Shown piece after piece: positions 7,862-16,023 of a stretch of 64,000 nucleotides of DNA (position 1 is the first letter of the stretch; the number at the start of each line of letters is the position of its first letter). The DNA is taken from assembly GCF_001654495.1 (NCBI RefSeq), contig NZ_CP015849.1, forward strand, positions 186,001-250,000, given 5' to 3'. Made by a program: the position numbers and the translations under genes. The stretch comes from Streptomyces sp. SAT1 (GTDB taxonomy: Bacteria > Actinomycetota > Actinomycetes > Streptomycetales > Streptomycetaceae). Below the pieces are notes generated by a model. It had not been told where the DNA came from. It did not search any database and worked only from the letters and a program-made list of their open reading frames with translations.

Positions 7862-8887
7862 TCAGTCGTCCTGCTTGACCGGGTCGACGATGCCGAGGCC
7901 GTCGGCGCCGACCTGGACGGCGGACTCGTCCAGCACGGCCTCCACGACGGGCTGGGGCCTGCCGTCGAGGTCCAGGACCGGGGCCGCCTCCTTGTACCAG
8001 GACTCGATCACCGCGTTGCCCCAGAAGTCGCGGCGGCGGTCGTCGTGCACGTTCCACCGGTACGTCTCGTGGTCGGGGTCGCCGGTGTAGTAGTCGGAGG
8101 TGTAGATCTCCACCCGGTGGCCGTCCGGGTCGCGCAGATACAGGTAGAAGGCGTTGGAGACACCGTGCCGGCCGGGGCCGCGCTCGATGTGGTGCTCCTT
8201 GCGCAGGGAGCCGAAGATGTCGGCGGTGCGCAGCACGTGGTGGGACTCGTGGGTGGCCACACCCACATGGTGCAGCCGGGGTCCGGCGCCGCCGGTGAAG
8301 GCGACGTCGTGGACGGTCTGCTTGCGGTACATCCAGGCCGCGTACAGCTCGTGCTCGTCGCCCTCGATGGTCTCCGAGCAGCCGAAGCCGAGCGCCTGGT
8401 AGTGGGCGTAGGCGGCGGGTATGTCGGGGGTGCAGATGTTGAAGTGGTCCAGGCGGGCGATCTCGGCGCCGCGGCGCAGGTCGTAGCGCTGGATGAGGCG
8501 CTCGGCGCGGTCGATGTCGTGGAAGAACTCCACCGGGAAGCCGAGCGGGTCGACGACGCGTACGGCGTCGCCCACACCGGGGGTGCCCTGTCCCCTGGGG
8601 ACGCGGCGGACCGGGCGGCCGAGCGCGGTGAAGTACTCCTCGGCGCGGTCGACGTCCTCGGGGGTGCGCACCCGGTAGGCGAGGTGGTCCAGGGCGGCCG
8701 TCCCGCCCTGCCGAAGCACGAGCGAGTGGTGGGTGAGTTCGTCGGTGCCGCGCAGGCAGAGCATCGCCTCGTCCTCGTACTGGACGTGGAAGCCGAGCAT
8801 GTCGCACCAGAACCAGCGCGCCTTGGCCAGGTCGGTGACGACGAGCTGGGCGTAGGCGGAGCGGACGACGTCGGGAGGTGTACTCAT
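7862..8887 (-). CDS. hpaD: 3,4-dihydroxyphenylacetate 2,3-dioxygenase, type I extradiol (VOC)
   Basis: A 341-residue extradiol dioxygenase of the vicinal-oxygen-chelate type, resembling the Brevibacterium/Arthrobacter homoprotocatechuate 2,3-dioxygenases. The protein has repeated VOC modules. The 2-His-1-Glu metal site is visible as His in LDHFNICTP, His in LHHVGVATHE and Glu in HRVEIYTSDYY. The metal would be Fe(II) or Mn(II). The product of ring opening would be 5-carboxymethyl-2-hydroxymuconate semialdehyde. It is the last gene of the hpaG/rraA-dapA-hpaE-hpaD operon, 21 bp after hpaE. A second, unrelated homoprotocatechuate dioxygenase is at 26282-27214. Confidence 0.87.
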   Translation of the reverse strand: MSTPPDVVRSAYAQLVVTDLAKARWFWCDMLGFHVQYEDEAMLCLRGTDELTHHSLVLRQGGTAALDHLAYRVRTPEDVDRAEEYFTALGRPVRRVPRGQGTPGVGDAVRVVDPLGFPVEFFHDIDRAERLIQRYDLRRGAEIARLDHFNICTPDIPAAYAHYQALGFGCSETIEGDEHELYAAWMYRKQTVHDVAFTGGAGPRLHHVGVATHESHHVLRTADIFGSLRKEHHIERGPGRHGVSNAFYLYLRDPDGHRVEIYTSDYYTGDPDHETYRWNVHDDRRRDFWGNAVIESWYKEAAPVLDLDGRPQPVVEAVLDESAVQVGADGLGIVDPVKQDD

Positions 8888-8908
8888 GGGGGTGCTACTC
8901 CTTCGCGG

Positions 8909-10408
8909 TCAGGACGCGCCGAAGCGGGGTGTGTGCACCTCGCCGAGCATCACATGGACGATCTTCGACTCGGTGTAGAAGTCGATACTATGCGCGCCGC
9001 CCTCGCGGCCGAGGCCCGAGGCCTTCACTCCGCCGAAGGGAGTGCGCAGGTCGCGGACGTTGTGCGAGTTGATCCAGACCATGCCGGACTCGACGGCGTG
9101 GGCGATGCGGTGGCCGCGCTTGAGGTCGGACGTCCACACATACGCGGCCAGTCCGTACTGGGTGGCGTTGGCCAGGGCGACGGCCTCGGCCTCGTCGTCG
9201 AAGGGCGCGACGGCGACGACCGGGCCGAAGATCTCCTCCTGGAAGATACGGGCGTCGCGGGGTACGTCGGCGAAGACGGTGGGCTGGAGGTAGTTGCCCT
9301 CGGGCAGGTGTGCCGGACGTGTCCCGCCGGCCACCAGCTTGGCCTCCTGCTGTCCGATCGCCACGTACTCCAGCACACGTGCGTAGTGCTCGGGGTGGAC
9401 GAGCGCGCCGACCTCGGTGGCCGGGTCGGCGGGCGGGCCGACCTTGACCCGCTCGGCGCGCTCGGCCAGGCGGCGGGTGAACTCCTCGTACACGGGGCGT
9501 TCCACGAGGACGCGGGAGCCCGCGGTGCAGCGCTCGCCGTTGAGCGAGAAGACGCCGAAGACGACGGAGTCGAGGGCCGCGTCCAGGTCGGCGTCGGCGA
9601 AGAGCACGACCGGGGACTTGCCGCCCAGCTCCATCGACGTGGTCTTGAGCCGGTCGGCGGAGCTGCGGACGATGTGCCGGCCGGTGTCGGTGGAGCCGGT
9701 GAAGGAGATCAGCGGCACGTCCGGGTGGTCGACCAGGGCCTGTCCGGCCTCCTCGCCGATGCCGTGCACGATGTTGACCACACCGGCGGGCACCCCGGCC
9801 TCGTCGAGGATCTGCGGCCACAGGCTCGCGGACAGCGGGGTCCACTCGGCGGGCTTGAGGACGAGGGTGCAGCCGGAGGCCAGCGCCGGGGCCAGCTTCC
9901 AGCTCTCCAGCATGAACGGGGTGTTCCACGGGGTGATCAGGCCCGCCACGCCGACCGGGGTGCGCACCACGTAGTTGATCTGCTGGTCACCGGCCCGGAA
10001 TGCCTCCTCGCCGAGGGCGACGATGACGTCGGCGAAGTAGCGGAAGTTCTCCGCGGCCCGCCGCGCCTGCCCCTTGGCCTGGGTGATGGGGAGCCCGGAG
10101 TCGAAGGTCTCCCAAGCGGCCAGACGCTCCTCGTGCGCCTCGACGGCGTCGGCGATGCGGTACAGGATGCGGGCGCGTTCGCGGTTGCCCAGCTTCGACC
10201 AGGCGGGGAAGGCGGCGCGGGCCGCGGCGACGGCACGGTCCACGTCGGCGGACGCGCCGGCGGCGGCGGAGGCGTAGGGGGCGTTGGACACGGGGTCGCA
10301 GACCGGGAAGGTGCGGCCGTCGGCGCTCGGGGTGAGTTCACCGCCGATCCAGTGCTGGATCTGCTCGGGCAGGTCGGCCGGGCGTGGGGCCGGCGTGTCG
10401 GTGCTCAT
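8909..10408 (-). CDS. hpaE: 5-carboxymethyl-2-hydroxymuconate semialdehyde dehydrogenase
   Basis: A 499-residue NAD(P)+-dependent aldehyde dehydrogenase. The catalytic Glu is in TSMELGGKSPV, the catalytic Cys in NGERCTAGSRV, and the coenzyme and oxyanion motif in TPWNTPFMLESWKLAPAL. The C-terminus (FGGVKASGLGREGGAHSIDFYTE) matches the HpaE/HpcC subgroup. It oxidises the semialdehyde made by the type I dioxygenase to 5-carboxymethyl-2-hydroxymuconate. The ATG at 10408 follows a GAGAG purine run and fits the start MSTDTPAPRP. The 65-bp gap to the upstream dapA-like gene is filled by four 14-bp repeats. Confidence 0.87.
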   Translation of the reverse strand: MSTDTPAPRPADLPEQIQHWIGGELTPSADGRTFPVCDPVSNAPYASAAAGASADVDRAVAAARAAFPAWSKLGNRERARILYRIADAVEAHEERLAAWETFDSGLPITQAKGQARRAAENFRYFADVIVALGEEAFRAGDQQINYVVRTPVGVAGLITPWNTPFMLESWKLAPALASGCTLVLKPAEWTPLSASLWPQILDEAGVPAGVVNIVHGIGEEAGQALVDHPDVPLISFTGSTDTGRHIVRSSADRLKTTSMELGGKSPVVLFADADLDAALDSVVFGVFSLNGERCTAGSRVLVERPVYEEFTRRLAERAERVKVGPPADPATEVGALVHPEHYARVLEYVAIGQQEAKLVAGGTRPAHLPEGNYLQPTVFADVPRDARIFQEEIFGPVVAVAPFDDEAEAVALANATQYGLAAYVWTSDLKRGHRIAHAVESGMVWINSHNVRDLRTPFGGVKASGLGREGGAHSIDFYTESKIVHVMLGEVHTPRFGAS

Positions 10409-10418
10409 GGCGTCTCTC

Positions 10419-10474
10419 TTCGTTCGCGGGGGTTCGTGCGCAGGGGTTCGTTCGCGGGGCTTCGTTCGCGGGGT
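10419..10474. repeat. Four 14-bp tandem repeats (TTCGTTCGCGGGGN)
   Basis: Four consecutive 14-bp units fill the gap between the dapA-like and hpaE genes: 10419-10432, 10433-10446, 10447-10460 and 10461-10474. Unit 2 has two changes; the others differ only in the last base. The last unit overlaps the dapA stop codon. Nothing else was found in this gap. Confidence 0.85.
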
Positions 10475-11394
10475 CAGAGCTGCTGGGTGAGATCGCCGCC
10501 CTCGGCGAGCAGGGCGCGGATGCGGGTCAGGCCGTCCTCGGTGGGGCCGGTGAGCGGCGGGCGGACGTGGGCGGAGGCGATCCGGCCCTGCTGGGCGAGC
10601 ACCCACTTGGCCGGGGCCGGGTTGGTCTCGACGAACAGCAGGTCGACCAGCGGGTGCAGCCGGTAGTGCAGGTCGCGGGCGGCGTCGAAGTCGCCGGCCT
10701 CCCACAGCTCGTACATGCGGGCCACGGCGGCGGGCGCGAGGTTGGCCACCGCGGAGACGAATCCGGCGCCGCCGAGCGCGAGCAGCGGCAGGCACAGCAG
10801 CTCGATCCCGGACCACACGAGCAGGTCGCGGCCGCAGGCGTGCAGGACGCGGGAGAAGTGCTCGAAGTCCTTGGTGGTCTCCTTGACGCCGACGAAGTTG
10901 TCGAAGTCGGTGAAGAGCCGCTTGACGGTCCCGGGCGCGATGTCGACGGCGGTGCGCGAGGGCACGTTGTAGGCGACCAGCGGCAGGTCGGGGAACTCGC
11001 GCGCCACCGTGGCGTACCACTGGTACAGGGCTTCCTGGGTGGGCCGGGCGTAGTACGGGGTGATGACGAGGGCGGCGTCCGCGCCCAGGTCCCGCGCGGC
11101 GGCGGTGATCTCCAGGGTCTCGTCCAGCTTGTGCGAGCCGGTGCCGGGCAGGAACGGCACCCGGTCGCCGATCTCGTCGGCCGCGGTGCGCATCGCGGCG
11201 ATGCGTTCGGCCGTGCTCTGTGCGGACGGCTCGCCGGTGGAGCCGCCCAGCGAGATGCCGTGCGAGCCGGACTCCAGCTGCCAGCGGATCAGTGCGCGCA
11301 GGCTGTCGTGGTCGACGGCGCCCTCGTCGGTGAACGGGGTGACGACGGGGGCGATGGACCCGCGGATGGTGGCGGGGTCGGTGCGGAACTTCAT
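10474..11394 (-). CDS. DapA-family lyase, candidate pyruvate aldolase
   Basis: A 306-residue class I aldolase of the dihydrodipicolinate synthase/N-acetylneuraminate lyase family. It has the carboxylate-binding GGSTGE motif, the proton-relay Tyr in VAYNVPSRT and the Schiff-base Lys in GVKETT (about residue 170). The gene lies inside a homoprotocatechuate operon, not a lysine operon, so it is unlikely to be the housekeeping DapA. It probably cleaves a 4-hydroxy-2-oxo acid (such as 4-hydroxy-2-oxoheptanedioate) to pyruvate plus an aldehyde, or acts as a related decarboxylase/dehydratase. The RraA-like domain next door is a second candidate for that step. Confidence 0.82.
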   Translation of the reverse strand: MKFRTDPATIRGSIAPVVTPFTDEGAVDHDSLRALIRWQLESGSHGISLGGSTGEPSAQSTAERIAAMRTAADEIGDRVPFLPGTGSHKLDETLEITAAARDLGADAALVITPYYARPTQEALYQWYATVAREFPDLPLVAYNVPSRTAVDIAPGTVKRLFTDFDNFVGVKETTKDFEHFSRVLHACGRDLLVWSGIELLCLPLLALGGAGFVSAVANLAPAAVARMYELWEAGDFDAARDLHYRLHPLVDLLFVETNPAPAKWVLAQQGRIASAHVRPPLTGPTEDGLTRIRALLAEGGDLTQQL

Positions 11395-11481
11395 GTGCTG
11401 CTCCGGTGCGTGGAGGGCGGTGGGTGTGGGCGGGGCGGGTGGGACGGGCGGCGGATTCGGGGGACGCGGGCGCGGGCGCGG

Positions 11482-12918
11482 TCAGGACCGGGTCTCGCGC
11501 CACTGCCGGTAGGCGTCCTGCCGGGCGGGGCCGAGCGGGTACAGGCCCTCGATGGGCTCGCCCGCCGCCACCTGTTCGGCGATGTAGCGCTCCTGGAGTT
11601 CCTGCTCGGCGCTGTCGGCGGCGAGCTGCTCGGCCAGGTCGGGCGGGACGACGACCACGCCGTCGGCGTCGCCGACGAGGATGTCGCCGGGCTGTACGAG
11701 CGCTCCGCCGCAGGCCACGGGCACGCCGGTGTCCCAGGGGACATGGCGGCGGCCCAGGACCGCGGGGTGCTCGGCGGCGTAGTACGTGGGCAGGTCGAGG
11801 GCGGCGACGGCGGCGCTGTCGCGCAGGGCGCCGTCGGTGACGATGCCGGCCGCGCCGCGCATCTTGGCGCGCAGGGCCAGGATGTCGCCGATGGTTCCGG
11901 CGGTGGGGTCGCGGCGGGCGTCCATGACGAGCACCTGGCCGGGGCGCAGCTCCTCCACGGCGCGCTTCTGGGCGTTCATGCCGTTGCCGTACTTCTGGAA
12001 CAGGTCCTCGCGCAGCGGCAGATAGCGCAGGGTGTGGGCGGTGCCGACCAGGGTGTCGCCGGGGCGGGTGGGGCGCACGCCGTCGATCGTCATGTGCTGG
12101 AGTCCGCGCTTGCGCAGCTGCGAGCTGAGGGTGGCGGTGGCGACGGAGCGCAGCGCGTCGGCGAGGCGCGGGTCCAGCGCGGGTCCGGGCAGGTGTCCGG
12201 GGCCCCAGGCGTCGGCGCGCAGCGCGGTGTCGACGCGGGGCATCGCGCCCCAGTCGGCCAGGTCCAGGGCGGCCTCGGTCACCGTGTTGCGCAGCCGTCC
12301 GGTGGACAGTTCCCGGTCCGGGTCGCCGACCTCCACCTCGACGACGTCGCCGGGCGAGACGACGGAGGCGCCGGCCGGGGTGCCGGTGAGGATGACGTCG
12401 CCCGGTTCCAGGGTGACGAGCCGGGAGAGGTCGGCGATCAGGGTGCCGAACGGGAAGAGCAGGGTGCTGGTGTCGGCGTCCTGCACGAGTTCGCCGTTGA
12501 CCCAGGTGCGCAGCCGCAGGGCGGCCGGGTCGAGCCGGGTGGCGTCCAGCAGCCGGGGACCGAGCGGGGTGAAGCCGTCGGCGCCCTTGGAGCGCAGGTT
12601 CGAGCCGCGGTCGGCGTGGCGGAGGTCGTAGACGCCGGCGTCGTTCGCCGCGGTCACCCAGGCGACGTGGCTCCAGCCCTGCTCGGGGGTGACCCGGTGC
12701 GCGTGGCGGCCGATGACGAGGGCGATCTCGCCCTCGAAGCCCATGAGTTCGCAGCCGGCCGGGCGCACCAGGGGGTCGCCGGTGCCGGACAGGGAGGAGG
12801 GCGGCTTGAGGAAGTAGGACGGCTGGGCGGGGATCCGTCCGCGCTCCTTCGCCCGGCTCGGGTAGTTGAGATGGACGGCGATGATCTTCGACGGCTGGGT
12901 TCCCAGCGGGTGCGGCAT
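11482..12918 (-). CDS. Fused FAH-type isomerase/decarboxylase and RraA-like aldolase
   Basis: A 478-residue two-domain protein. Residues about 1-245 are a fumarylacetoacetate-hydrolase fold like HpaG/HpcE: AVHLNYPSRAKERG, YFLKPPSSL, the metal-binding GFEGEIALVIGR, GSNLRSKGADGFTPLGP and ILTGTPAGASVVSPGD. Residues about 255-478 are an RraA/HMG-aldolase-like domain with AVEELRPGQVLVMDA, DILALRAKMRGAAGIVTDGALRDS and VQPGDILVGDADGVVVVP. The Arg-Asp pair of class II pyruvate aldolases is visible in GALRDS. The ATG at 12918 has AGGAGAAC just upstream. It is the first gene of the leftward hpa operon. The domains would do the decarboxylation/isomerisation and possibly the final aldol cleavage in one polypeptide. 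Confidence 0.85.
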   Translation of the reverse strand: MPHPLGTQPSKIIAVHLNYPSRAKERGRIPAQPSYFLKPPSSLSGTGDPLVRPAGCELMGFEGEIALVIGRHAHRVTPEQGWSHVAWVTAANDAGVYDLRHADRGSNLRSKGADGFTPLGPRLLDATRLDPAALRLRTWVNGELVQDADTSTLLFPFGTLIADLSRLVTLEPGDVILTGTPAGASVVSPGDVVEVEVGDPDRELSTGRLRNTVTEAALDLADWGAMPRVDTALRADAWGPGHLPGPALDPRLADALRSVATATLSSQLRKRGLQHMTIDGVRPTRPGDTLVGTAHTLRYLPLREDLFQKYGNGMNAQKRAVEELRPGQVLVMDARRDPTAGTIGDILALRAKMRGAAGIVTDGALRDSAAVAALDLPTYYAAEHPAVLGRRHVPWDTGVPVACGGALVQPGDILVGDADGVVVVPPDLAEQLAADSAEQELQERYIAEQVAAGEPIEGLYPLGPARQDAYRQWRETRS

Positions 12919-13061
12919 GGGAGTTCTCCTGGGGCGTGAGCGGCGGCGGGGGCCGGTCGAGGAGGGTGGTGCCGGTCGCCGCCGGGGTGACCGGGGTTGG
13001 CCGGCCGGAAGGCGGCTCATGGAGATACCGGGAGGCCGGGGCGAGCGCGGCGGCCTCAATA

Positions 13062-13085
13062 ATCGTATACGCTATCATGCATGAT
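13062..13085. promoter_or_regulatory. Double palindrome in divergent promoter, likely GntR operator
   Basis: The 12-mer ATCGTATACGCT at 13062-13073 matches 11 of 12 bases of the perfect palindrome at 14865-14876, and it is directly followed by a second perfect palindrome, ATCATGCATGAT (13074-13085). The pair lies in the only promoter-sized gap between the leftward hpa operon (start 12918) and the rightward hydrolase/gntR genes (start 13108). FCD-type GntR regulators commonly bind GTATAC-centred sites, so this is probably the operator of the regulator at 14033. Confidence 0.65.
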
Positions 13086-13107
13086 CTAGAGTGGAAGAGG
13101 CACTGTG

Positions 13108-13920
13108 ATGACAGTGACACCACCTTCGGAACTCCCAGTGAGGGGCGCCCACACGATGCAAGGTCGAACCGGTCCGGCCGTCCGTACGTTCACTCCCGGC
13201 ACTCCCGGCACCTCCTCCCCCGGCCCGGCCGCCGCCGCGCCGCCGGTGCTGCTTCTGCACGGCTTCGGCTCCGACGGGGACAGGGACTGGGTCGCGACCG
13301 GGACCGTCCGGGCGCTGACCGACGCCGGACGGACGGTGCTCGTGCCCGACCTGCCCGGCCACGGGGACAGCCCCGCGCCGTCGGCGGCGGCCGAGGCGGG
13401 TGCTCCGGCGCTGGCCGCGGCCCTGCTGACGGTGCTGGACGAGGCGGGTGCCACGGCGTTCGACGCCGTCGGCTACTCGCTGGGCGCGCGGCTGCTGTGG
13501 GAGCTGGCCGGGGCGGCGCCCGACCGGCTGCGCCGGGCGGTGCTCGGCGGGCTCAGCCCGGCCGAGCCCTTCGAGGCGGTGGACGTCCGGGCGCTGCACC
13601 GCGCGGTCGCCGACGGCACCGAACCGGCCGATCCCTTCACGGCGGTGATCGCCGGCATGGTCCGCGCCCATGGGGACCGGGCGGCCGCTCTGGCGCTGTG
13701 CGTCGAGGGCCTGCGCGGTACGCCGTTCGTCCCGCGGGGCTGGGCCGGGGCGACCCCGCCGGTCTTCGTCGTCGGCGCCGACGACGTGATGACCCGGGGG
13801 ATCGAGCGTATCGTCGCCGGCATCGAGGGGGCGGAGCTGACCACGGTGCCCGGCGGCCATCAGGACGCCCTGGCCGACGCCGCCTTCCGCCGCACGGTCC
13901 TGGAGGTCCTCGCCCGGTGA
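13108..13920 (+). CDS. Alpha/beta-fold hydrolase (MhpC-like)
   Basis: A 270-residue alpha/beta hydrolase. The oxyanion segment LLLHGFGSDGDRDW is followed by PDLPGHGDS, the nucleophile elbow GYSLGARL, the acid residue in VVGADDVMT and the catalytic His in PGGHQDAL. The ATG at 13108 is favoured over the GTG three bases earlier because GGAAGAGG ends 7 bp before it. The transcript leader would be very short, since the operator ends only 22 bp upstream. It probably belongs to the GntR-controlled set and cleaves an ester, a lactone or a C-C bond; the family cannot separate these. The gntR gene follows after 112 bp. Confidence 0.82.
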   Translation: MTVTPPSELPVRGAHTMQGRTGPAVRTFTPGTPGTSSPGPAAAAPPVLLLHGFGSDGDRDWVATGTVRALTDAGRTVLVPDLPGHGDSPAPSAAAEAGAPALAAALLTVLDEAGATAFDAVGYSLGARLLWELAGAAPDRLRRAVLGGLSPAEPFEAVDVRALHRAVADGTEPADPFTAVIAGMVRAHGDRAAALALCVEGLRGTPFVPRGWAGATPPVFVVGADDVMTRGIERIVAGIEGAELTTVPGGHQDALADAAFRRTVLEVLAR

Positions 13921-14032
13921 CCGAGCGCAGGACCGGGTGCGGCGCGGCCGGTGCCGATGCGCCGGGGACCGCCGACCGCGTACAGTTCCGGGGCCGCGCC
14001 AGGGCCGGCCGGACCAGGACGAGGGGACAGCG

Positions 14033-14716
14033 ATGAGTGTCACGCAGAAGCAGACCCGGGCCAAGGGGTCGAAGGCCGAGGTCAGTTACGACCTGCTGCG
14101 CTCGCGCATCCTCGACGGCACCTACGGTCCCGGCTACCGGCTGGTCCTCAGCCGGCTCGCGCGGGAGACCGGGGTGAGCACCATCCCGCTGCGCGAGGCG
14201 CTGCGCCGGCTCCAGTCCGACGGGCTCGTCGAGGTCGAGCGCAACATCGGCGCCCGGGTGGCGGTCTTCGACGCGGCGCAGGTGGAGCACTCCTTGCAGG
14301 TCCTGGCCCGGCTGGAGGGGTACGCGACCGCGATCTGCGCGCCGCACATGACGGCACGGGACATCGAGCGGTCGCGGAAGGTCAACGCCCGTATGGTCAA
14401 GGCGCTGGAGGACTTCGACCCGGCCTCCTTCACCGCGCTCAACCGGGAGTTCCACTTCTCCCTGTACGAGCACTGCCCGGACCGGCATCTGGTCGCGCTC
14501 CTGGAGGCGGAGTGGGCGCGGCTCGACCATATGCGCCGCTCCACGTTCACCTATGTCCCCGGGCGGGCCCGCCGCTCGGTCGAGGAGCACGAGCGGATGC
14601 TGGAGCTGATCGCGGCGGGCGCGCAGGCCCAGGAGATCGAACGGGTCGCGTGCGCGCACAAGATCGCCACCGCCGACGCGCTGCACCAGGCCCAGGACGC
14701 GCCCCGGACCGACTGA
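14033..14716 (+). CDS. GntR-family regulator, FCD subfamily
   Basis: A 227-residue transcription factor. The N-terminal winged helix covers about residues 15-80 (SYDLLRSRILDGTYGPGYRLVLSRLARETGVSTIPLREALRRLQSDGLVEV), with the GntR hallmark PLREALRRL. The C-terminal part is an all-helical FCD ligand domain containing NREFHFSLYEHC and an EEHERMLELI histidine, positions that often bind a metal and a carboxylate effector. The ATG at 14033 follows GAGGGGACAG. It probably controls the hpa operon and the phosphotriesterase operon through the CGTATACG palindromes on either side, and would release DNA when a pathway acid is present. A strong intrinsic terminator follows. Confidence 0.88.
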   Translation: MSVTQKQTRAKGSKAEVSYDLLRSRILDGTYGPGYRLVLSRLARETGVSTIPLREALRRLQSDGLVEVERNIGARVAVFDAAQVEHSLQVLARLEGYATAICAPHMTARDIERSRKVNARMVKALEDFDPASFTALNREFHFSLYEHCPDRHLVALLEAEWARLDHMRRSTFTYVPGRARRSVEEHERMLELIAAGAQAQEIERVACAHKIATADALHQAQDAPRTD

Positions 14717-14814
14717 GCCGGTCCACCAGCCCACCGGTCCACCGGTCCACCGGGGCGCGTCCCGTCTGTCGCGCCCGCCCGCCCGTACGGGATCCGCCGC
14801 TCCCCCGGCTGATC

Positions 14815-14855
14815 GTCCCGCCGCCCGGCACACTCCGCGGGCGGCGGGACTTTTT
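14815..14855 (+). terminator. Intrinsic terminator after gntR
   Basis: A perfect 13-bp stem (GTCCCGCCGCCCG and its complement) with a 10-nt loop is directly followed by TTTTT at 14851-14855. It ends the hydrolase/gntR transcript just before the next operator. Confidence 0.9.
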
Positions 14856-14864
14856 CCGTTCCCG

Positions 14865-14876
14865 ATCGTATACGAT
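14865..14876. promoter_or_regulatory. Perfect palindrome ATCGTATACGAT, likely GntR operator
   Basis: A perfect 12-bp palindrome 28 bp before the ATG of the first phosphotriesterase-like gene. It matches the site at 13062-13073. A -10-like TACGTT at 14893-14898 lies 6 bp before the ATG at 14905, and no ribosome-binding site is visible, so the downstream mRNA may be leaderless with the operator over its -35 region. Confidence 0.65.
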
Positions 14877-14904
14877 TACTGATCTCATCTGCTACGTTGA
14901 CCGC

Positions 14905-16023
14905 ATGCCCACCACCGATCCGACCGCAGCAGCGGTACACCCGCCGGGAGCCGCGCGGGCAGCACGGGAGACGGTCGTCACCGTCACCGGCGAGATCGCA
15001 CCGGACGCGCTCGGCCCGGTGCTCCCCCGCGAACACCTGCTGGGCGACTTCGCCCCGCCCCACGACACCCCCGCGTCCTGGGCGGCCACCGGACGGGAGC
15101 GCCCCACCGGCGCCGGGCGGCTCGCCCTCTACCGGGCGCCGCTCACCATGGACCTGCTCGGCGAGGTGGGCATGGGGGCGCCCAACCGGGACGACTGGCT
15201 GCTCGACGACGAGGCACTGGCCACCGCCGAGGCCACCGCGCTGCGCCGCGCGGGGGGCGGCACCCTGGTGGACGCCACCACCGACCCGCTCGCCCGCCGC
15301 CCTGCCGGTCTGCGCCGGATCGCCGAGGCGAGCGGTCTGCACGTCGTGATGGGCAGCGGATGCCACCACCCCGGCTGGTCCGGCGAACCCGCCGGGAGCG
15401 ACCCCGGCCGCCTCACCGAGGAGATCGTCCGCGACCTCACCGAGGGCGTGGACGGGGTGCGGGCCGGCATCATCGGGGCGCTCGCCGCCCTCGACCCGCG
15501 CGAGGGCGCCGAACGCGCCGTCCTCGTCGCCGCGGCACGTGCCTCGGCGGCCACCGGCGCCGCCCTGACGATCGACCGCAGCGCGGACCCGGCCGACCAG
15601 CAGCGCGTGCTCGACCTGATCGCCGAGCAGGGCGCGGACCTCGCCCGGGTGGCGGTCGGACACTGCGACCCGCTCGCCCCGCGCCCCGACGACCTCGAAC
15701 CCCTCCTGGAACGCGGGGTGTTCGTGCAGTTCGACCGGCTCGGCCGACTGCCCTCGGTGCGCAGCGTCTGCGACGACCAGGACGTCGCCGCGGCCGTGCT
15801 CGAACTCGCCCGCCGGGGCCGTGCCGGACAGATCCTGCTCTCCCAGGGCGTGCGCGCCAAGTCGCAGCTGCTCGCCTACGGCGGCGGCGGATACGGCTTC
15901 GTCCTGGAGCAGTTCGTCCCCTGCCTGCGCATGCTCGGTGCCGACGAGGCCCTGGTCGAGACCGTCACCGTGACGAACCCGCGCCGACTGCTCACCCTCA
16001 CGACCCCGAGGACGGACCAGTGA
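14905..16023 (+). CDS. Phosphotriesterase-like protein lacking most metal ligands
   Basis: A 372-residue protein of the phosphotriesterase/lactonase (PHP) fold, homologous to the next gene along its whole length. The metal-site motifs are degraded. The HEH of the neighbour is REH here (LPREHLL), the bridging Glu of GEVG is Ala (GIIGALAAL), the strand His of TFHVGG is Asp (LTIDRS), and the catalytic Asp of LLGHDV is missing (LLSQGV); only the His in VGHCD remains. It is therefore probably a pseudo-enzyme or has changed chemistry. It overlaps the next gene by 4 bp (GTGA), which favours a 1:1 complex with that intact paralogue. The start has no clear Shine-Dalgarno site and may be leaderless. 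Confidence 0.8.
   Translation: MPTTDPTAAAVHPPGAARAARETVVTVTGEIAPDALGPVLPREHLLGDFAPPHDTPASWAATGRERPTGAGRLALYRAPLTMDLLGEVGMGAPNRDDWLLDDEALATAEATALRRAGGGTLVDATTDPLARRPAGLRRIAEASGLHVVMGSGCHHPGWSGEPAGSDPGRLTEEIVRDLTEGVDGVRAGIIGALAALDPREGAERAVLVAAARASAATGAALTIDRSADPADQQRVLDLIAEQGADLARVAVGHCDPLAPRPDDLEPLLERGVFVQFDRLGRLPSVRSVCDDQDVAAAVLELARRGRAGQILLSQGVRAKSQLLAYGGGGYGFVLEQFVPCLRMLGADEALVETVTVTNPRRLLTLTTPRTDQ

Noticed and set aside
8909..13123. A 1404-codon open frame that could suggest a giant HpaE fusion protein
   Set aside because: Only the part from 10408 down is aldehyde dehydrogenase. The upstream part is a shadow of the dapA-like and FAH-RraA genes, which have their own starts and ribosome-binding sites.
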